Assembly (NCBI GenBank): GCA_018268915.1
Contig: JAFDVQ010000001.1
Location: 558,001 to 622,000, forward strand
Reading direction: 5' to 3'
Length of the DNA: 64,000 nucleotides
DNA from: Acidobacteriota bacterium
GTDB taxonomy: Bacteria > Acidobacteriota > Terriglobia > Terriglobales > Acidobacteriaceae
Position numbers and translations under genes: made by a program. Shown piece after piece: positions 24,729-35,100 of the stretch. Each line of letters opens with the position of its first letter. Position 1 is the stretch's first letter. The notes beneath the pieces are model-generated. The model was not told the DNA's origin, searched no databases, and was given only the letters and a program-made list of their open reading frames with translations.

Positions 24729-25169
24729 ATGGAGCGCGAATTGAAATTTCGGATCGTTCTGGAAAAACCACCCGCAAGCGTAGATTTCGCGCTGCAGAAG
24801 GGAAAAGGCAGCAAGTACGAGATCGTGCAGAAGCAGCGATCGGGAGGCGGCGATCTGCGCTTCGAGTTCACAGCGCGGGCGATTAGCGAAGGGAAAGGCG
24901 AGGCGCCGAATCTGCTTGGCCCCTTTGTGCAGGGAACTCCGGAAGCGCGCTTCGTCTACATCGGCATTGGAACCTTTGCAGGGCAGACCGGAACGGAGTG
25001 GAGCCGGCGGCTCAAAGTTCCACTGAGTGGGATTACGAAGACGATGATCGATCGGGTAGCTCGCGACTCTCATGCTTTCGAGACGCACGTTCCTGGGACG
25101 GCGAAAGATGGGAGCCCGAGCTGCGCGACTGTGAAGCAGTTTGCTGGATGGAAGCTGGTGAAGCAGTGA
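24729..25169 (+). CDS. Conserved small protein, probably DUF5990 family
   Basis: A 146-residue protein, mixed alpha/beta, without signal or membrane segment. The motif GPFVQGTPEARFVYIG and the following GQTGTEWSRRLKVPL resemble DUF5990, a family of unknown role I recall from soil bacteria; this is from memory, not a search. The C-terminal Cys in PSCATVKQF could be functional. It starts at ATG, divergent from trpD by about 100 bp. A small membrane protein gene follows 44 bp later. Confidence 0.6.
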   Translation: MERELKFRIVLEKPPASVDFALQKGKGSKYEIVQKQRSGGGDLRFEFTARAISEGKGEAPNLLGPFVQGTPEARFVYIGIGTFAGQTGTEWSRRLKVPLSGITKTMIDRVARDSHAFETHVPGTAKDGSPSCATVKQFAGWKLVKQ

Positions 25170-25213
25170 TTCAAGCGCATTAGACTTCCCAAACCGTTGA
25201 AGGAGTCCACTTG

Positions 25214-25423
25214 ATGAAGATTGCTTTGGGATGTCTGACGTCGATAGTTCTTGGTTTCCTTCTGATGATTCCCCTGTCCATGTTGTTCGACGCGATGAAC
25301 TGGCCGCTTTTTCACACCTGGGGGTTGGCACACGGATCGTTCATTCTGGCTTGGCCCATGCTGACAATTTTGTCGTTTGGCATTCTATGGGCCGCCTGGC
25401 TCGCCAAGCGTAATCCCAGATAG
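25214..25423 (+). CDS. Small two-helix membrane protein
   Basis: A 69-residue protein with two hydrophobic helices: about residues 4-26 and 37-62, ending AKRNPR. AGGAG lies 8 bp before the ATG, and an in-frame TTG directly precedes that ATG. No family is recognised. The good ribosome-binding site and clear topology support a real gene. Confidence 0.6.
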   Translation: MKIALGCLTSIVLGFLLMIPLSMLFDAMNWPLFHTWGLAHGSFILAWPMLTILSFGILWAAWLAKRNPR

Positions 25424-25445
25424 CGCATCGGAGGGGCAAAGCCGT

Positions 25446-25500
25446 TTGCGACCCCATCGTGCAGCAAGATAGTATTTTCTTACCGCTGGCACGATCGTGC
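25446..25500 (+). promoter_or_regulatory. Candidate sucCD promoter with palindrome
   Basis: TTGCGA (25446-25451) and TAGTAT (25470-25475) are 18 bp apart. A perfect palindrome GCACGATCGTGC lies downstream at 25489-25500, and a half-site ATCGTGC sits in the spacer (25456-25462). Both promoter elements match consensus at only four of six positions. Confidence 0.4.
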
Positions 25501-25568
25501 TGACGCAGCTTGTCGCTTACCAGAACGAATTCCCTGAAGAATCAGCAGACCGGGCGGTCCCAACACAC

Positions 25569-26747
25569 ATGAAAATTCACGAGTATCAGGCAAAAGAGAT
25601 CCTGTCGAAGTATGGCGTGGCCGTGCCCAAGGGCGAAATGGCCAACACGCCTGAAGAAGCCGCCGCAGAGGCGCGAAAACTTTTCGCTGAAGGCGCGAGC
25701 GGCGTAGTGGTGAAGGCGCAGATTCACGCCGGCGGACGCGGCAAGGGCGGCGGCGTAAAAGTGGCGCGCAGCCGCGAAGAAGCTGAAGAGCATGTGAAGA
25801 ACATCCTCGGCATGCAGCTGGTGACACACCAGACCGGCCCTCAGGGGCAGAAGGTCCAGCGCCTGTTGATCGAAGAGACAGCCGCGATCGATCGCGAACT
25901 GTATCTGGGCATCGTCCTTGATCGCGCGACCGGAAAGCTGGTGTACATGGCCTCGCAGGCCGGCGGCATGGAGATCGAAGAAGTCGCCGCGAAAACTCCC
26001 GAAGCCATCTTCAAAGAAACAATCGATCCCGCAGTCGGATTCGGCGCATGGCAGGCTCGCAAGCTGGCATTCGCGCTGGGACTGAAGCCCACGCAAATCA
26101 ACCAGGCGGTTGCGTTTCTTCAGAGCTTGTACAAAGCGTTCATTGATACCGATGCCTCGCTGGTCGAGATCAATCCCTTCATCACGACGAAGGATGACAA
26201 GCTCTTTGCTCTTGACGCGAAGATCACCTTCGACGACAACGCCCTCTTCCGGCATCCCGATATCAAAGCTCTGCGCGACGTTGCGGAAGAAGATCCGTTG
26301 GAAGTGGAAGCAAGCAAGTACGCGCTCAACTACATCAAGCTTGACGGTACGATCGCCTGCATGGTCAACGGCGCTGGTTTGGCCATGGCGACGATGGACA
26401 TCATCCAGTACGCTGGCGGCTCTCCTGCGAACTTCCTGGACGTAGGCGGCGGTGCGACACAGGAACAGATCGAGCACGCTTTCGAGATTCTGCTGTCCGA
26501 TGCGAACGTGAAGGCGATCTTCATCAATATCTTTGGCGGCATTCTGCGTGTCGACCGTCTGGCGACGGGCGTTGTCGCAGCAGCTAAGAAGCTGAACGTG
26601 AAGGTGCCGATCGTGCTTCGGCTCGAAGGCACAAACGTCGAGGAGGGTCGCAAGATCCTCAAGGATTCAGGCCTCAACTTCGAGGTTGGAGCAACAATGA
26701 AGGAGGCTGCTGAACTCGTGGTGGCTGCCGCGGAGGGAGCTAAATAA
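25569..26747 (+). CDS. sucC: Succinyl-CoA synthetase beta subunit
   Basis: A 392-residue ATP-grasp protein of the TCA cycle that converts succinyl-CoA to succinate with ATP or GTP formation. The N-terminal [12 protein letters not shown], the [15 protein letters not shown] nucleotide-binding segment, the Mg-site EINPF and [11 protein letters not shown], and the C-terminal IFGGILRVD motif are all present. The chosen ATG matches the conserved family start; the open frame extends 24 codons further. It is followed directly by sucD with no gap (stop TAA, then ATG). Confidence 0.97.
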   Translation: MKIHEYQAKEILSKYGVAVPKGEMANTPEEAAAEARKLFAEGASGVVVKAQIHAGGRGKGGGVKVARSREEAEEHVKNILGMQLVTHQTGPQGQKVQRLLIEETAAIDRELYLGIVLDRATGKLVYMASQAGGMEIEEVAAKTPEAIFKETIDPAVGFGAWQARKLAFALGLKPTQINQAVAFLQSLYKAFIDTDASLVEINPFITTKDDKLFALDAKITFDDNALFRHPDIKALRDVAEEDPLEVEASKYALNYIKLDGTIACMVNGAGLAMATMDIIQYAGGSPANFLDVGGGATQEQIEHAFEILLSDANVKAIFINIFGGILRVDRLATGVVAAAKKLNVKVPIVLRLEGTNVEEGRKILKDSGLNFEVGATMKEAAELVVAAAEGAK

Positions 26748-27623
26748 ATGTCGGTTTTAGTCGGAAATGATACGCGGCTCATCGTGCAGGGCATCACTGG
26801 TAAGGAAGGCACGTTCCACGCGCTCGGATGCGCGGAGTACGGCACCAAGGTTGTGGGCGGTGTGACTCCGGGCAAGGGCGGAACCACGCATGAAGGCTGG
26901 CCGGTTTTCAACACGGTTTCCGATGCGGTGAAGCAGACGGGCGCGAATGCGACGATGATCTTCGTTCCTCCGCCGTTCGCCGCTGATGCGATCCTTGAGG
27001 CGGAAGACGCGGGTATCCCACTGATCGTCTGCATTACCGAGGGCATCCCGACGCTCGACATGGTTAAGGTGTGGGCGAAGCTGAAGTGGTCGAAGTCGCG
27101 GCTGATCGGGCCGAACTGCCCCGGAGTGATTTCTCCCGGCAAGGCGAAGATCGGCATCATGCCGGGACGCATTCATAAAGAAGGCAACGTGGGCATCGTC
27201 TCGCGTTCCGGCACACTCACTTACGAAGCCGTACACCAGCTCACCCAGCGCGGCATCGGACAGTCAACCGCGATCGGCATCGGAGGCGATCCCATCATTG
27301 GCACCACGCATATCGATGCTCTCAGGCTGCTGAATGACGATCCGGAGACGGAAGCGATCATCATGATTGGCGAGATTGGCGGTACCAATGAAGAGGCTGC
27401 TGCCGCGTTCGTCAAGCAGAATGTGAAGAAGCCGGTCGTCGGATTCATCGCCGGACAGACAGCACCTCCGGGACGGCGAATGGGCCATGCTGGGGCGATC
27501 ATCTCGGGCGGAGAGGGCACCGCCGCAGGCAAGATGAAAGCGATGCGCGATGCCGGCATTCACGTTGTGGTGTCGCCTGCTGAGATAGGCGAGACGCTGG
27601 CGAAGGTGATCGGAAAAGCCTAG
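26748..27623 (+). CDS. sucD: Succinyl-CoA synthetase alpha subunit
   Basis: A 291-residue CoA-binding subunit. The Rossmann motif [12 protein letters not shown], CoA contacts in [20 protein letters not shown], and the phosphohistidine region [14 protein letters not shown] are visible. Together with SucC it forms the heterotetrameric TCA-cycle enzyme. It starts at the base after the sucC stop and ends at an intrinsic terminator, so the operon is sucCD only. Confidence 0.97.
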   Translation: MSVLVGNDTRLIVQGITGKEGTFHALGCAEYGTKVVGGVTPGKGGTTHEGWPVFNTVSDAVKQTGANATMIFVPPPFAADAILEAEDAGIPLIVCITEGIPTLDMVKVWAKLKWSKSRLIGPNCPGVISPGKAKIGIMPGRIHKEGNVGIVSRSGTLTYEAVHQLTQRGIGQSTAIGIGGDPIIGTTHIDALRLLNDDPETEAIIMIGEIGGTNEEAAAAFVKQNVKKPVVGFIAGQTAPPGRRMGHAGAIISGGEGTAAGKMKAMRDAGIHVVVSPAEIGETLAKVIGKA

Positions 27624-27647
27624 CTCTCAGTCTTCAGCCGTTAGCAG

Positions 27648-27677
27648 AGCCCACCTCGCGGTGGGCTTTGCTTCTTG
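27648..27677 (+). terminator. Intrinsic terminator of sucCD
   Basis: Stem AGCCCACC/GGTGGGCT with loop TCGC is followed by TTGCTTCTT, 25 bp after the sucD stop. Confidence 0.8.
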
Positions 27678-27713
27678 ATAGACGTAAGTCGAATCCGGTG
27701 GGGAGAAATCGAC

Positions 27714-28799
27714 ATGATGAAGATGGTGGATGCAGTGGCGCGGGCGGAGGAGTTCGCTGCTCGGATTGGTATCAGGCTGCCCATTCTGCTTGCCCCAATG
27801 GCGGGAGCGAGCCCTGTATCCCTGTCGACGGCGGTTGCGAATGCAGGCGGAATGGGCGCGTGCGGCGCGCTGCTGATGAAGCCCGAAGAGATCGCCTCGT
27901 GGTGCGTGGATTTTCGCACCCAGAGCAATGGTCAATTTCAAATCAATTTGTGGATTCCCGGCCCTCCGCCGAAGCGCGATGTTGGACTCGAGCGACGCCA
28001 GCGTGAATATCTCGGAAAATGGGGGCCGGAAGTTCCGGAAAGCGCGGCGGAAGGAGTGTTGCCAGACTTCGACGCGCAGTGCACTGCCATCCTTGAGGCG
28101 CGCCCGAAGGCAATCTCGTCGATCATGGGGCTCTATGCGCCACCATTCGTGCAAGAGATGAAGTCTCGCGGCATTTTGTGGTTCGCAACAGCCACGACCG
28201 TCAGCGAAGCCAGGGCAGCAGAAGCCGCTGGAGCCGACGCCATCATCGCGCAGGGGGCGGAGGCCGGCGGTCATCGCGGAGCGTTCGACACAAGAGAAGC
28301 CGAGCGTCGCATGGTGGGTTTGTTCGCCCTGTTGCCGCAGGTGGCCGATACAGTTTCGGTTCCCGTAATCGCCGCCGGCGGAATTGCCGATGCTCGTGGC
28401 GTGGCAGCGGCCCTGATTCTCGGCGCGAGCGCTGTAATGATCGGTACTGCGTTTCTGCGCTGTCCCGAGTCGAAGATTAATCCAGCATGGGCCGATGCGA
28501 TCGGCAAAACAGAAGCCGATGAAACAATCATCACCAGCGCATTCACAGGTCGCCCCGGTCGCGGAATTGCGAACGCCTATGTACAGGCATCGGCTTCTGC
28601 CGATGCTCCAGCGCCCGCGCCTTATCCAGTGCAGCGCGGCTTGACTCGCGCCATGCGCGAAGCAGCGGCAAAAGAGGGAAAGGCAGACCGCATGCAAATG
28701 TGGGCCGGCCAGGCCGCGCGGCTGGCGCACACGGAATCGGCAGCACGCATTGCGACGGATCTCTGGGAGCAAGCCTTGGCCGTGCTCACTTCCAAATAA
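27714..28799 (+). CDS. Nitronate monooxygenase-like FMN protein
   Basis: A 361-residue TIM-barrel protein of the 2-nitropropane dioxygenase/nitronate monooxygenase family. [24 protein letters not shown] near the N terminus, [12 protein letters not shown] and [32 protein letters not shown] are the FMN-binding signatures; His in GGHRG is the usual catalytic base. It would oxidise nitronates such as propionate-3-nitronate, or act on another small nitro compound. I start at the ATG at 27714 with GGGGAG upstream; the frame is open from a TTG inside the sucD terminator. A 381-codon antisense frame here is a shadow. Confidence 0.87.
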   Translation: MMKMVDAVARAEEFAARIGIRLPILLAPMAGASPVSLSTAVANAGGMGACGALLMKPEEIASWCVDFRTQSNGQFQINLWIPGPPPKRDVGLERRQREYLGKWGPEVPESAAEGVLPDFDAQCTAILEARPKAISSIMGLYAPPFVQEMKSRGILWFATATTVSEARAAEAAGADAIIAQGAEAGGHRGAFDTREAERRMVGLFALLPQVADTVSVPVIAAGGIADARGVAAALILGASAVMIGTAFLRCPESKINPAWADAIGKTEADETIITSAFTGRPGRGIANAYVQASASADAPAPAPYPVQRGLTRAMREAAAKEGKADRMQMWAGQAARLAHTESAARIATDLWEQALAVLTSK

Positions 28800-28858
28800 T
28801 CAAGTAGGCCTGCTCTAACCGACGCGCAGCAGCCTGCGCCTGCCCGACGGCCAGTCCC

Positions 28859-30931
28859 TCACCAAACTCTACAAGCCTTCGCACTCACCATCTTGTCCCC
28901 CGCTTTGCAGTTGAAGCTCTTCGCAAACTCAGGCAGATCTTGCAGCACTGAGTTACTTCGATACTCATCCGGCGAGTGCGGATCGCCTTGTGCCTGGCTG
29001 CGAAGCTGTTCGGGCCGCGTCTGCGTGCACCACTGCTGCGCATAAGCGATCCAGAAACGCTGTTCAGGCGTATAACCATCCGTTTTTGCGTTCATGTCGA
29101 CGTGGGCAGCCTGTGCCTTGTCCTGCCACGCAAGCCACGCCAGCCACAACCCTCCGAGATCAGCCAGATTCTCGCCCAGCGTGAGTTTGCCGTTCAGGTG
29201 CACGCCGGGAACCGCTTCGATCGCGTTGTACTGATCCACCATGCACTGCGCCTTCTGCGTGAACTTCGCTTCGTCTTCTTTGGTCCACCAGTCCTTCAGA
29301 TTGCCGTCTTTGTCGAACTGGCGCCCTTCATCGTCAAAGCCATGGGTGAGTTCGTGGCCGATGGTCGAGCCCATATCGCCGTAGTTGGCTGCGTCGTCTT
29401 CCTTGCCGCTGAAGAAAGGTGGCTGAAAATATCCAGCGGGAAAATTGACGTTGTTCTGCTGCGGCTCGTAATAGGCGTCCACCGTAGGCGGCGATATGAT
29501 CCACTCGCCCTTGTCGACAGGCTTGCCGATCTTAGCCAGTTCGCGATTGAAGTTGAACTGGCGCACGCGTTCCAGATTGCCCAGCGCGTCGCCGCGCACA
29601 ATCTTCAGGGTCGAGTAGTCCCGCCACTTGTCCGGGTACCCGATCTTGTTCATGACGGTCTTGAGCTTTCCTTTGGCCTGTTCTTTGGTTGCGGGGCTCA
29701 TCCAATCGAGCGAATCGATGTCTTTGCTCATTGCCTGCTCGATCGCCAGCGTCATGTCGAGCGCCTGTTGCTTCTCCTCCGGCGGGAAATACTTCGCGAC
29801 ATAAACCTGCCCCAGCGCCTCGCCCATCTCCCGGTCAACGCGGCTGGTGCATCGCTTCCAGCGTTCCTGCTGCTTCTCCGCGCCGTTGAGAATGTGCGCG
29901 TAGAAGTTCCAGGTTTCGGTCTCGAACGCTTCCGGCATGCTTGTTCCTGCAAAGGCGTGCAACAGATGCCAGTGCAGATAAGTGCGGATCTGATCGATCG
30001 GCGTAGATGCAACCAGGTCGTTGAACTCAGCCATGAACTTTGGCTCGCTCTCATTGGCCTTTCCGGTAACCGGCGCGTGCGCGGCCTCAACGTAGTCGGC
30101 GAGCTTAAAGTGAGTGAGATTTTTCGAGAGTGCAGCGACGTCTGTGGGGTGATTCAGATTCTGCGGATCGCGCTGTTCGGTTACTGTCAGCGATGCTTTT
30201 GCAAGACGAGTCTCGATAGCCATAACATCGTCGGCATCTTTGGCAGCTTGCGTGTCACTCTCTCCAGCGAGGACGAACATCTTGCGCACGTGCTCGACAT
30301 ACTGCTTGCGTTGCTCGGCCGACTTGGCATCCGTGCGGAAGTAGTAGTCGCGCTCAGGAAGGCCGATACCGCCCGCACTGTAGAAAGAGATGACTTGGTT
30401 GGCGTCGGAAAAGTCCTGGTTCGCGCCGAAATTGAAGAAGGCATTCACCCCAAGAACGTGCAGATGTGCGAGTAGCGCAGGCAACTCGTCGGCTCGGCGA
30501 AGAGCATTGATCCGGTCGAGTTCAGGTGTGATCGGCATCAGTCCGAGTTTGTTGATAGCCGCAGTGTCCATACAGCTTGCGTATTCGTCACCTATCTTCT
30601 GCTCGTTAGCTGTGCGGTTTTGGTCCGCCTTCGATGATGCATCGAGGATTTCTTTCAAATGCAGGCGGTTCAGCTCGAATAGCTCAGTGAATCGCCCGTA
30701 TGAGGTCTGGTCTGGCGGTAGAGGATTTTTCTTGAACCAATTGTTGCAGCTGAATTGGTAGAAATTTTCGCAGGGACTCACCGAGGTGTCGACCAGCGAG
30801 GAATCGAAGACCCGAAGCTCGTGCGCTGTCTGCGCTGTTTCGGTGTGCGCCTGGCCAGGAACGGGTTTCGCGGCAAGTAGAACAAAAAACGCAAGGCCAA
30901 AATAGGGGAGTGTTGTAGAAGACCGATGCAT
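28859..30931 (-). CDS. M13-family (neprilysin-like) zinc metallopeptidase
   Basis: A 690-residue secreted endopeptidase. A signal peptide (about 1-26, ending PVPGQA) precedes the M13 N-terminal domain (SPCENFYQFSCNNW near 52). The catalytic domain has the zinc motif HELTH (His526, Glu527, His530) and the third ligand in ENLADLGG. The substrate-binding motif reads VDAYY, where most members have VNAYY. Length is typical. M13 peptidases cut small peptides outside the cytoplasm. The 499-codon frame on the other strand is a shadow of this gene. Confidence 0.92.
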   Translation of the reverse strand: MHRSSTTLPYFGLAFFVLLAAKPVPGQAHTETAQTAHELRVFDSSLVDTSVSPCENFYQFSCNNWFKKNPLPPDQTSYGRFTELFELNRLHLKEILDASSKADQNRTANEQKIGDEYASCMDTAAINKLGLMPITPELDRINALRRADELPALLAHLHVLGVNAFFNFGANQDFSDANQVISFYSAGGIGLPERDYYFRTDAKSAEQRKQYVEHVRKMFVLAGESDTQAAKDADDVMAIETRLAKASLTVTEQRDPQNLNHPTDVAALSKNLTHFKLADYVEAAHAPVTGKANESEPKFMAEFNDLVASTPIDQIRTYLHWHLLHAFAGTSMPEAFETETWNFYAHILNGAEKQQERWKRCTSRVDREMGEALGQVYVAKYFPPEEKQQALDMTLAIEQAMSKDIDSLDWMSPATKEQAKGKLKTVMNKIGYPDKWRDYSTLKIVRGDALGNLERVRQFNFNRELAKIGKPVDKGEWIISPPTVDAYYEPQQNNVNFPAGYFQPPFFSGKEDDAANYGDMGSTIGHELTHGFDDEGRQFDKDGNLKDWWTKEDEAKFTQKAQCMVDQYNAIEAVPGVHLNGKLTLGENLADLGGLWLAWLAWQDKAQAAHVDMNAKTDGYTPEQRFWIAYAQQWCTQTRPEQLRSQAQGDPHSPDEYRSNSVLQDLPEFAKSFNCKAGDKMVSAKACRVW

Positions 30932-31024
30932 GGCGAAACTCTAGCAGACCGAGCCGAGGGCCTGCCGCTGGAAGTGACAAGTACAATGATGGATGGGATT
31001 AGATCACTATTGAGGAGCTATTGA

Positions 31025-31441
31025 GTGGCGCAACGCACTTTCAGCATCATCAAGCCGGACGCGGTGAGAGACGGACACGCGGCGGCAATTCTCGCCGATA
31101 TTGAGAAGGCCGGCTTCAAGATTGTCACGATTCGCAAGCAGTCTATCTCGAATGCGCAGGCGCAGGGCTTTTACTACGTGCACAAGGAACGGCCGTTCTT
31201 CGGAGAGCTGTGCAGCTTTATGTCGTCAGGTCCGATTTTCCTGATGGTTCTGGAGAAGGACAACGCTATCGCCGACCTGCGCAAGCTGATGGGCGCAACC
31301 AATCCAGCAAACGCGGAAGAGGGCACGATTCGTAAGAAGTATGCAAAGTCGATCGGCGAAAATGCGATCCACGGTTCTGACGCCGAAGATACGGCCAAAT
31401 TCGAACTTGGATACTGGTTCGCGGGGTACGAGCTGATCTAG
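31025..31441 (+). CDS. ndk: Nucleoside diphosphate kinase
   Basis: A 138-residue enzyme that equalises nucleoside di- and triphosphates. The N-terminal [19 protein letters not shown], and the phosphorylated His116 in ENAIHGSD are in place; the length is that of the compact bacterial form. It starts at GTG, with GAGGAG 8-9 bp before it. The gene converges on the YceH gene, with only 20 bp between stops. Confidence 0.97.
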   Translation: MAQRTFSIIKPDAVRDGHAAAILADIEKAGFKIVTIRKQSISNAQAQGFYYVHKERPFFGELCSFMSSGPIFLMVLEKDNAIADLRKLMGATNPANAEEGTIRKKYAKSIGENAIHGSDAEDTAKFELGYWFAGYELI

Positions 31442-31461
31442 TCAGCTCGCAAGCCTTCCCA

Positions 31462-32127
31462 TCATCCAAACAAGCTGTCGACTTTCTCGCGCAGGGCTGT
31501 GACTTCTCCTCGCAGCTCCGCGATCGTAGATTCAAGCTGCGCAATCCGCTCTTCGTGCTGAGAAACTGACTGCGACGGCTCTGCTGCGATCGAGTCGACT
31601 GCATCCGTGGTCGCGGATTCCACCGGGCCGCACAGAAGGTGCGCATATCGTGATTCGCGAGCTCCTGGCTGCCGTGGAAGCAGGGCAGCGAGTGAAGGTT
31701 CCCGCTCCATGAGCTTCTGCAGTCCGGCAGTCACGTCGCCGATTTCGGTGAACTGGTGCAGGCGCTCGGTGCGGCCGCGAAGCTCGCCGGGAGTCTGCGG
31801 CCCGCGCAGCAGCAATACGCAAATCAACGCCGTCTCAGCCCGGCTGAAATTGAATGCCTCTCCTAGCCAGTGCTCGTACTTGGTGACGCGGCCATCCGCA
31901 GAACGTGCGCGGCCGGCGATCTGCTTTGCCTCAAGGCCGTGCAACGCCTGGCGGAGTTCATCTTCATCTAGATCCATGATTGGTTCGCGGTTTGAGCGCT
32001 GGTTGCAGGCGTTCATCAGCGCGTTCATGGAGAGTGGGTAATAGTCAGGTGTGGTGATTTCTTTCTCGATAAGAGACCCAAGTACACGGGCTTCGGCGAT
32101 GGTGAGCTTCACAGGCTCGGTAAGCAT
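31462..32127 (-). CDS. YceH-family (DUF480) winged-helix protein
   Basis: A 221-residue protein of the YceH/DUF480 family. Two winged-helix units occupy about residues 1-180, with the hallmark LTIAEARVLGSLIEKEITTPDYYPLS start and NQRSNREP. The C terminus is a short coiled coil (HEERIAQLESTIAELRGEVTALREKVD), which may drive oligomerisation. The role is uncertain; the fold suggests DNA binding. Length is normal. It has no operon partner. Confidence 0.88.
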   Translation of the reverse strand: MLTEPVKLTIAEARVLGSLIEKEITTPDYYPLSMNALMNACNQRSNREPIMDLDEDELRQALHGLEAKQIAGRARSADGRVTKYEHWLGEAFNFSRAETALICVLLLRGPQTPGELRGRTERLHQFTEIGDVTAGLQKLMEREPSLAALLPRQPGARESRYAHLLCGPVESATTDAVDSIAAEPSQSVSQHEERIAQLESTIAELRGEVTALREKVDSLFG

Positions 32128-32181
32128 AAGTTAATTGTGCCATCTGAGCGCGCTGATCCTGGAGTTCTCAGACCACTCCGA

Positions 32182-35100
32182 TCAGGATACGGTTTCAACC
32201 GTCCGGTTCCTCGTCAGCAGAAAGTAGACCACCGGAGTGATGACAAGGCTCAGCACCATCGAGATCGTCAATCCGCCAATAACTGCGATGGCCAGCGGCT
32301 GAAGCATCTGCGATCCGGCGCCGATGGCAAACGCCAGAGGCAGCATCCCGCAGATGGCCGCGATCGCGGTCATGACGATGGGCCGCAGTCGCCGTTGGGC
32401 CGCATGAATCATCGCTTCGGAAGCCGAGACACCCTCTGCACGGAACTTCTCGTCTGCATCGAGCAGTAGTATTCCGTTCTTGGCGACGATCCCGATAACC
32501 ATGATCAGTCCCATGAATGAGGCGACGTTGAAGGTGGTGTGAGTGATGAGCAGCGCGAGAATCACACCGGAGATCGAAAGCACCGACGAGGTCAGAATCG
32601 CAATCGGGGCAGGGAAGTTGCGGAATTCGATTAGCAAAACTCCGAAGACTAGTGCCAATGCCAGCACTAGCGCTCTAAATAAATCATGAAAGGATTTCTG
32701 CTGCTCCTCGTAAGTGCCGCCATAAGTTACATGCACAGCAGACGGAAGGTGCAGACCTTCGACTGTCTGGCGAACCTTGCCAATCGCTGTACCAAGGTCT
32801 GTGCCCTTCAGACTGCCCGTCACCACAACCATTCGCTGAAGATTCTCACGACGAATTTCATTTTGCGGAGGAATCTGCTGGATGTTCGCAAGGGATCCGA
32901 GCGTGGCCGTATGGCCGGAGGCGCTGTTAAATACCGTGTTCTGAATGGCGTCGAGCGATTTGCGGTGGTCATCACTGAGGCGAACGCGAATGGTGTAGGG
33001 ACGGCCATTGGCGATCAGCGGATCATTGGTCGGTAGTCCATCAAGAATCGACGTCGCATCTTCGGCAACTTCTGTGGGTGTAAAGCCGAGACGCGCGGCG
33101 ACTGTCGAATTGACCTCGAAGCTGGTTGCAGGACCGCTAATCGTGTTCTCGATACCGTTCTCAACGTCAACTACGCCGGGAATTTGAGCAACTGAATCTC
33201 CGACTCGCGGCCCCAACTCCGAGAGAAGAGCCTCATCTTCGGCAAAGATCTTGATTTGAATTGGCTCCGGCGCGTTCGACAGGTCATTGATCATGTCCTG
33301 CAGCACCTGAGGAAACTCAACGTCGAGCTCCGGTTCGGTTCTCTTGATCTCCTGCCGCACGGAATCGATGACGTCCTTAATGCCGCGGCTGCGTTTAGCT
33401 TTCAGCTTGACGGTGAAGTCCCCGGTGTTGGCCTCAGTCACCGCGGCTAGTCCCATCTGCAATCCGGTGCGGCGCGAGGTGCTTTCTACCTCGGGTTGCT
33501 TGTGGAGGATTCGCTCGACGTGGTCAAGCACGCGATTGGTTTCTGTGAGCGAACTGCCCGCCGGCATGATATAGTCGAGGATGAACCCGCCTTCATCCAT
33601 CTCCGGCAACTGATCAGTTCCAAGAAAAAACCGATAGCCGGCCCATGTGGCGACTGCGAGGAGCACGCAGGCTCCGCCCAACATTAGAGGCTTGGCCAAC
33701 CCCCAATCGAGGACGCGGTGATGCACGCGCAATGCGCCGGAGAGAAGGCGGCCTGCCGCATGATCTTCATGTTTCGGGTTCTCAGCGCGGTTATCTCGAA
33801 GGATTACAAGGCTGAGTCCGGGCGTCCAGGTCAGTGCCAGGACCAGCGAAGTTAAGAGAGCCGCCGTCATCGTTACAGCAAGAGCGCGGAAGAATGAGCC
33901 CGTTACGCCTGCCATCGAAATCAGCGGCAGAAATACGACTACTGGTGTGATGGTCGAGCCGATCAGCGGGACAGTGATCTCGTTCAACGCCTTTCGCACG
34001 GCACTCGCGCGCGGCTCGCCATTGTCGCGATGCATTACGATGTTTTCGACAACGACAATCGCGTCGTCGATGACGAGCCCAATGGCGGCAGCCAGGCCGC
34101 CGAGCGTCATCAGATTGAAGCTCTGTCCGATTACCCACAAGACGAGGATAGTCACAGCAACCGTCACCGGAATGACAAGTCCTGCCACGAGCGACGACGA
34201 CCAATCACGCAGGAATAGAAACAGAATGATGCATGCAAGCACCAATCCAATAAAGATTGCGTCGCGGACGCTGGCGATGCTGTCCCGCACCAGTTGCGAC
34301 TGATCGTAGAACGGTTCGAGCTTTACGCCCGCAGGCAACTTCCGCCGGAGCTGGGCAATTTCCGCGCTGACTGCATCCGCTACGGCGACCGTGTTCGAGG
34401 CTGGCTGGCGCGCGATGTTGATGAGAACTGCGTTCTTTCCGTTGGCTGTGACAGTTGTATAAACGGGTAGCGTCGACAGATCGACGGTGGCGACATCCGC
34501 CACGCGCACCGGCGCTCCGGATGGCGTTGTCTTGACGACGAGTTGGCGCAGCTGTTCAGCATCGTGCACCTGCGCGCCAACCAGCCCCAGTATGAGCTGA
34601 TGATTCGCTTCGTACAGCCCCGGCGAATCGATGATGTTCGAAGCCTGGATCGCGTTTACGAGATCCGTGACAGTAACGCCGTTCGCGGCCAGCAGAGGCA
34701 GATTCGGAGTGACACCATACTCAGGCGTCTGGCCTCCCTGCACGATGACCGTGCTCACACCTTCCACGCGGTTCAACGGAAGTCTGAGTTCGTACGTTGC
34801 AATCTCCCAGAGCTTCGTCTGTGGTACCGTTTCCGATGTAAGACTGTAGCCGAGAATCGGGAAGGTCGCGAAGGTCAGGCGATTCGTGGTGATGCGTGCC
34901 GTGGCTGGCAGGTCCTTCCCTACCTTGCTCAGTGCAGCATCGGTGAGCTGCAGTTCGCGGTACATGTCCACGTTCCAGTCGAAGAAGAGGCTCACTTCGG
35001 CTGATCCGCGGCTCGTGGTGGAGCGGACCGTCGCAAGTCCGGGTACAGAGTTGACCGCATTCTCGATGGGTCGTGTGATGGTGACTTCCATCTGCTCGAC

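Noticed and set aside
27627..28772. 381-codon minus-strand open frame
   Set aside because: It is antisense to the nitronate monooxygenase-like gene, and its translation is low-complexity and Arg/Cys-rich.
28976..30475. 499-codon plus-strand open frame
   Set aside because: It is fully antisense to the M13 peptidase gene, whose domains and zinc motifs are intact. The frame is an artefact of GC-rich codon usage.
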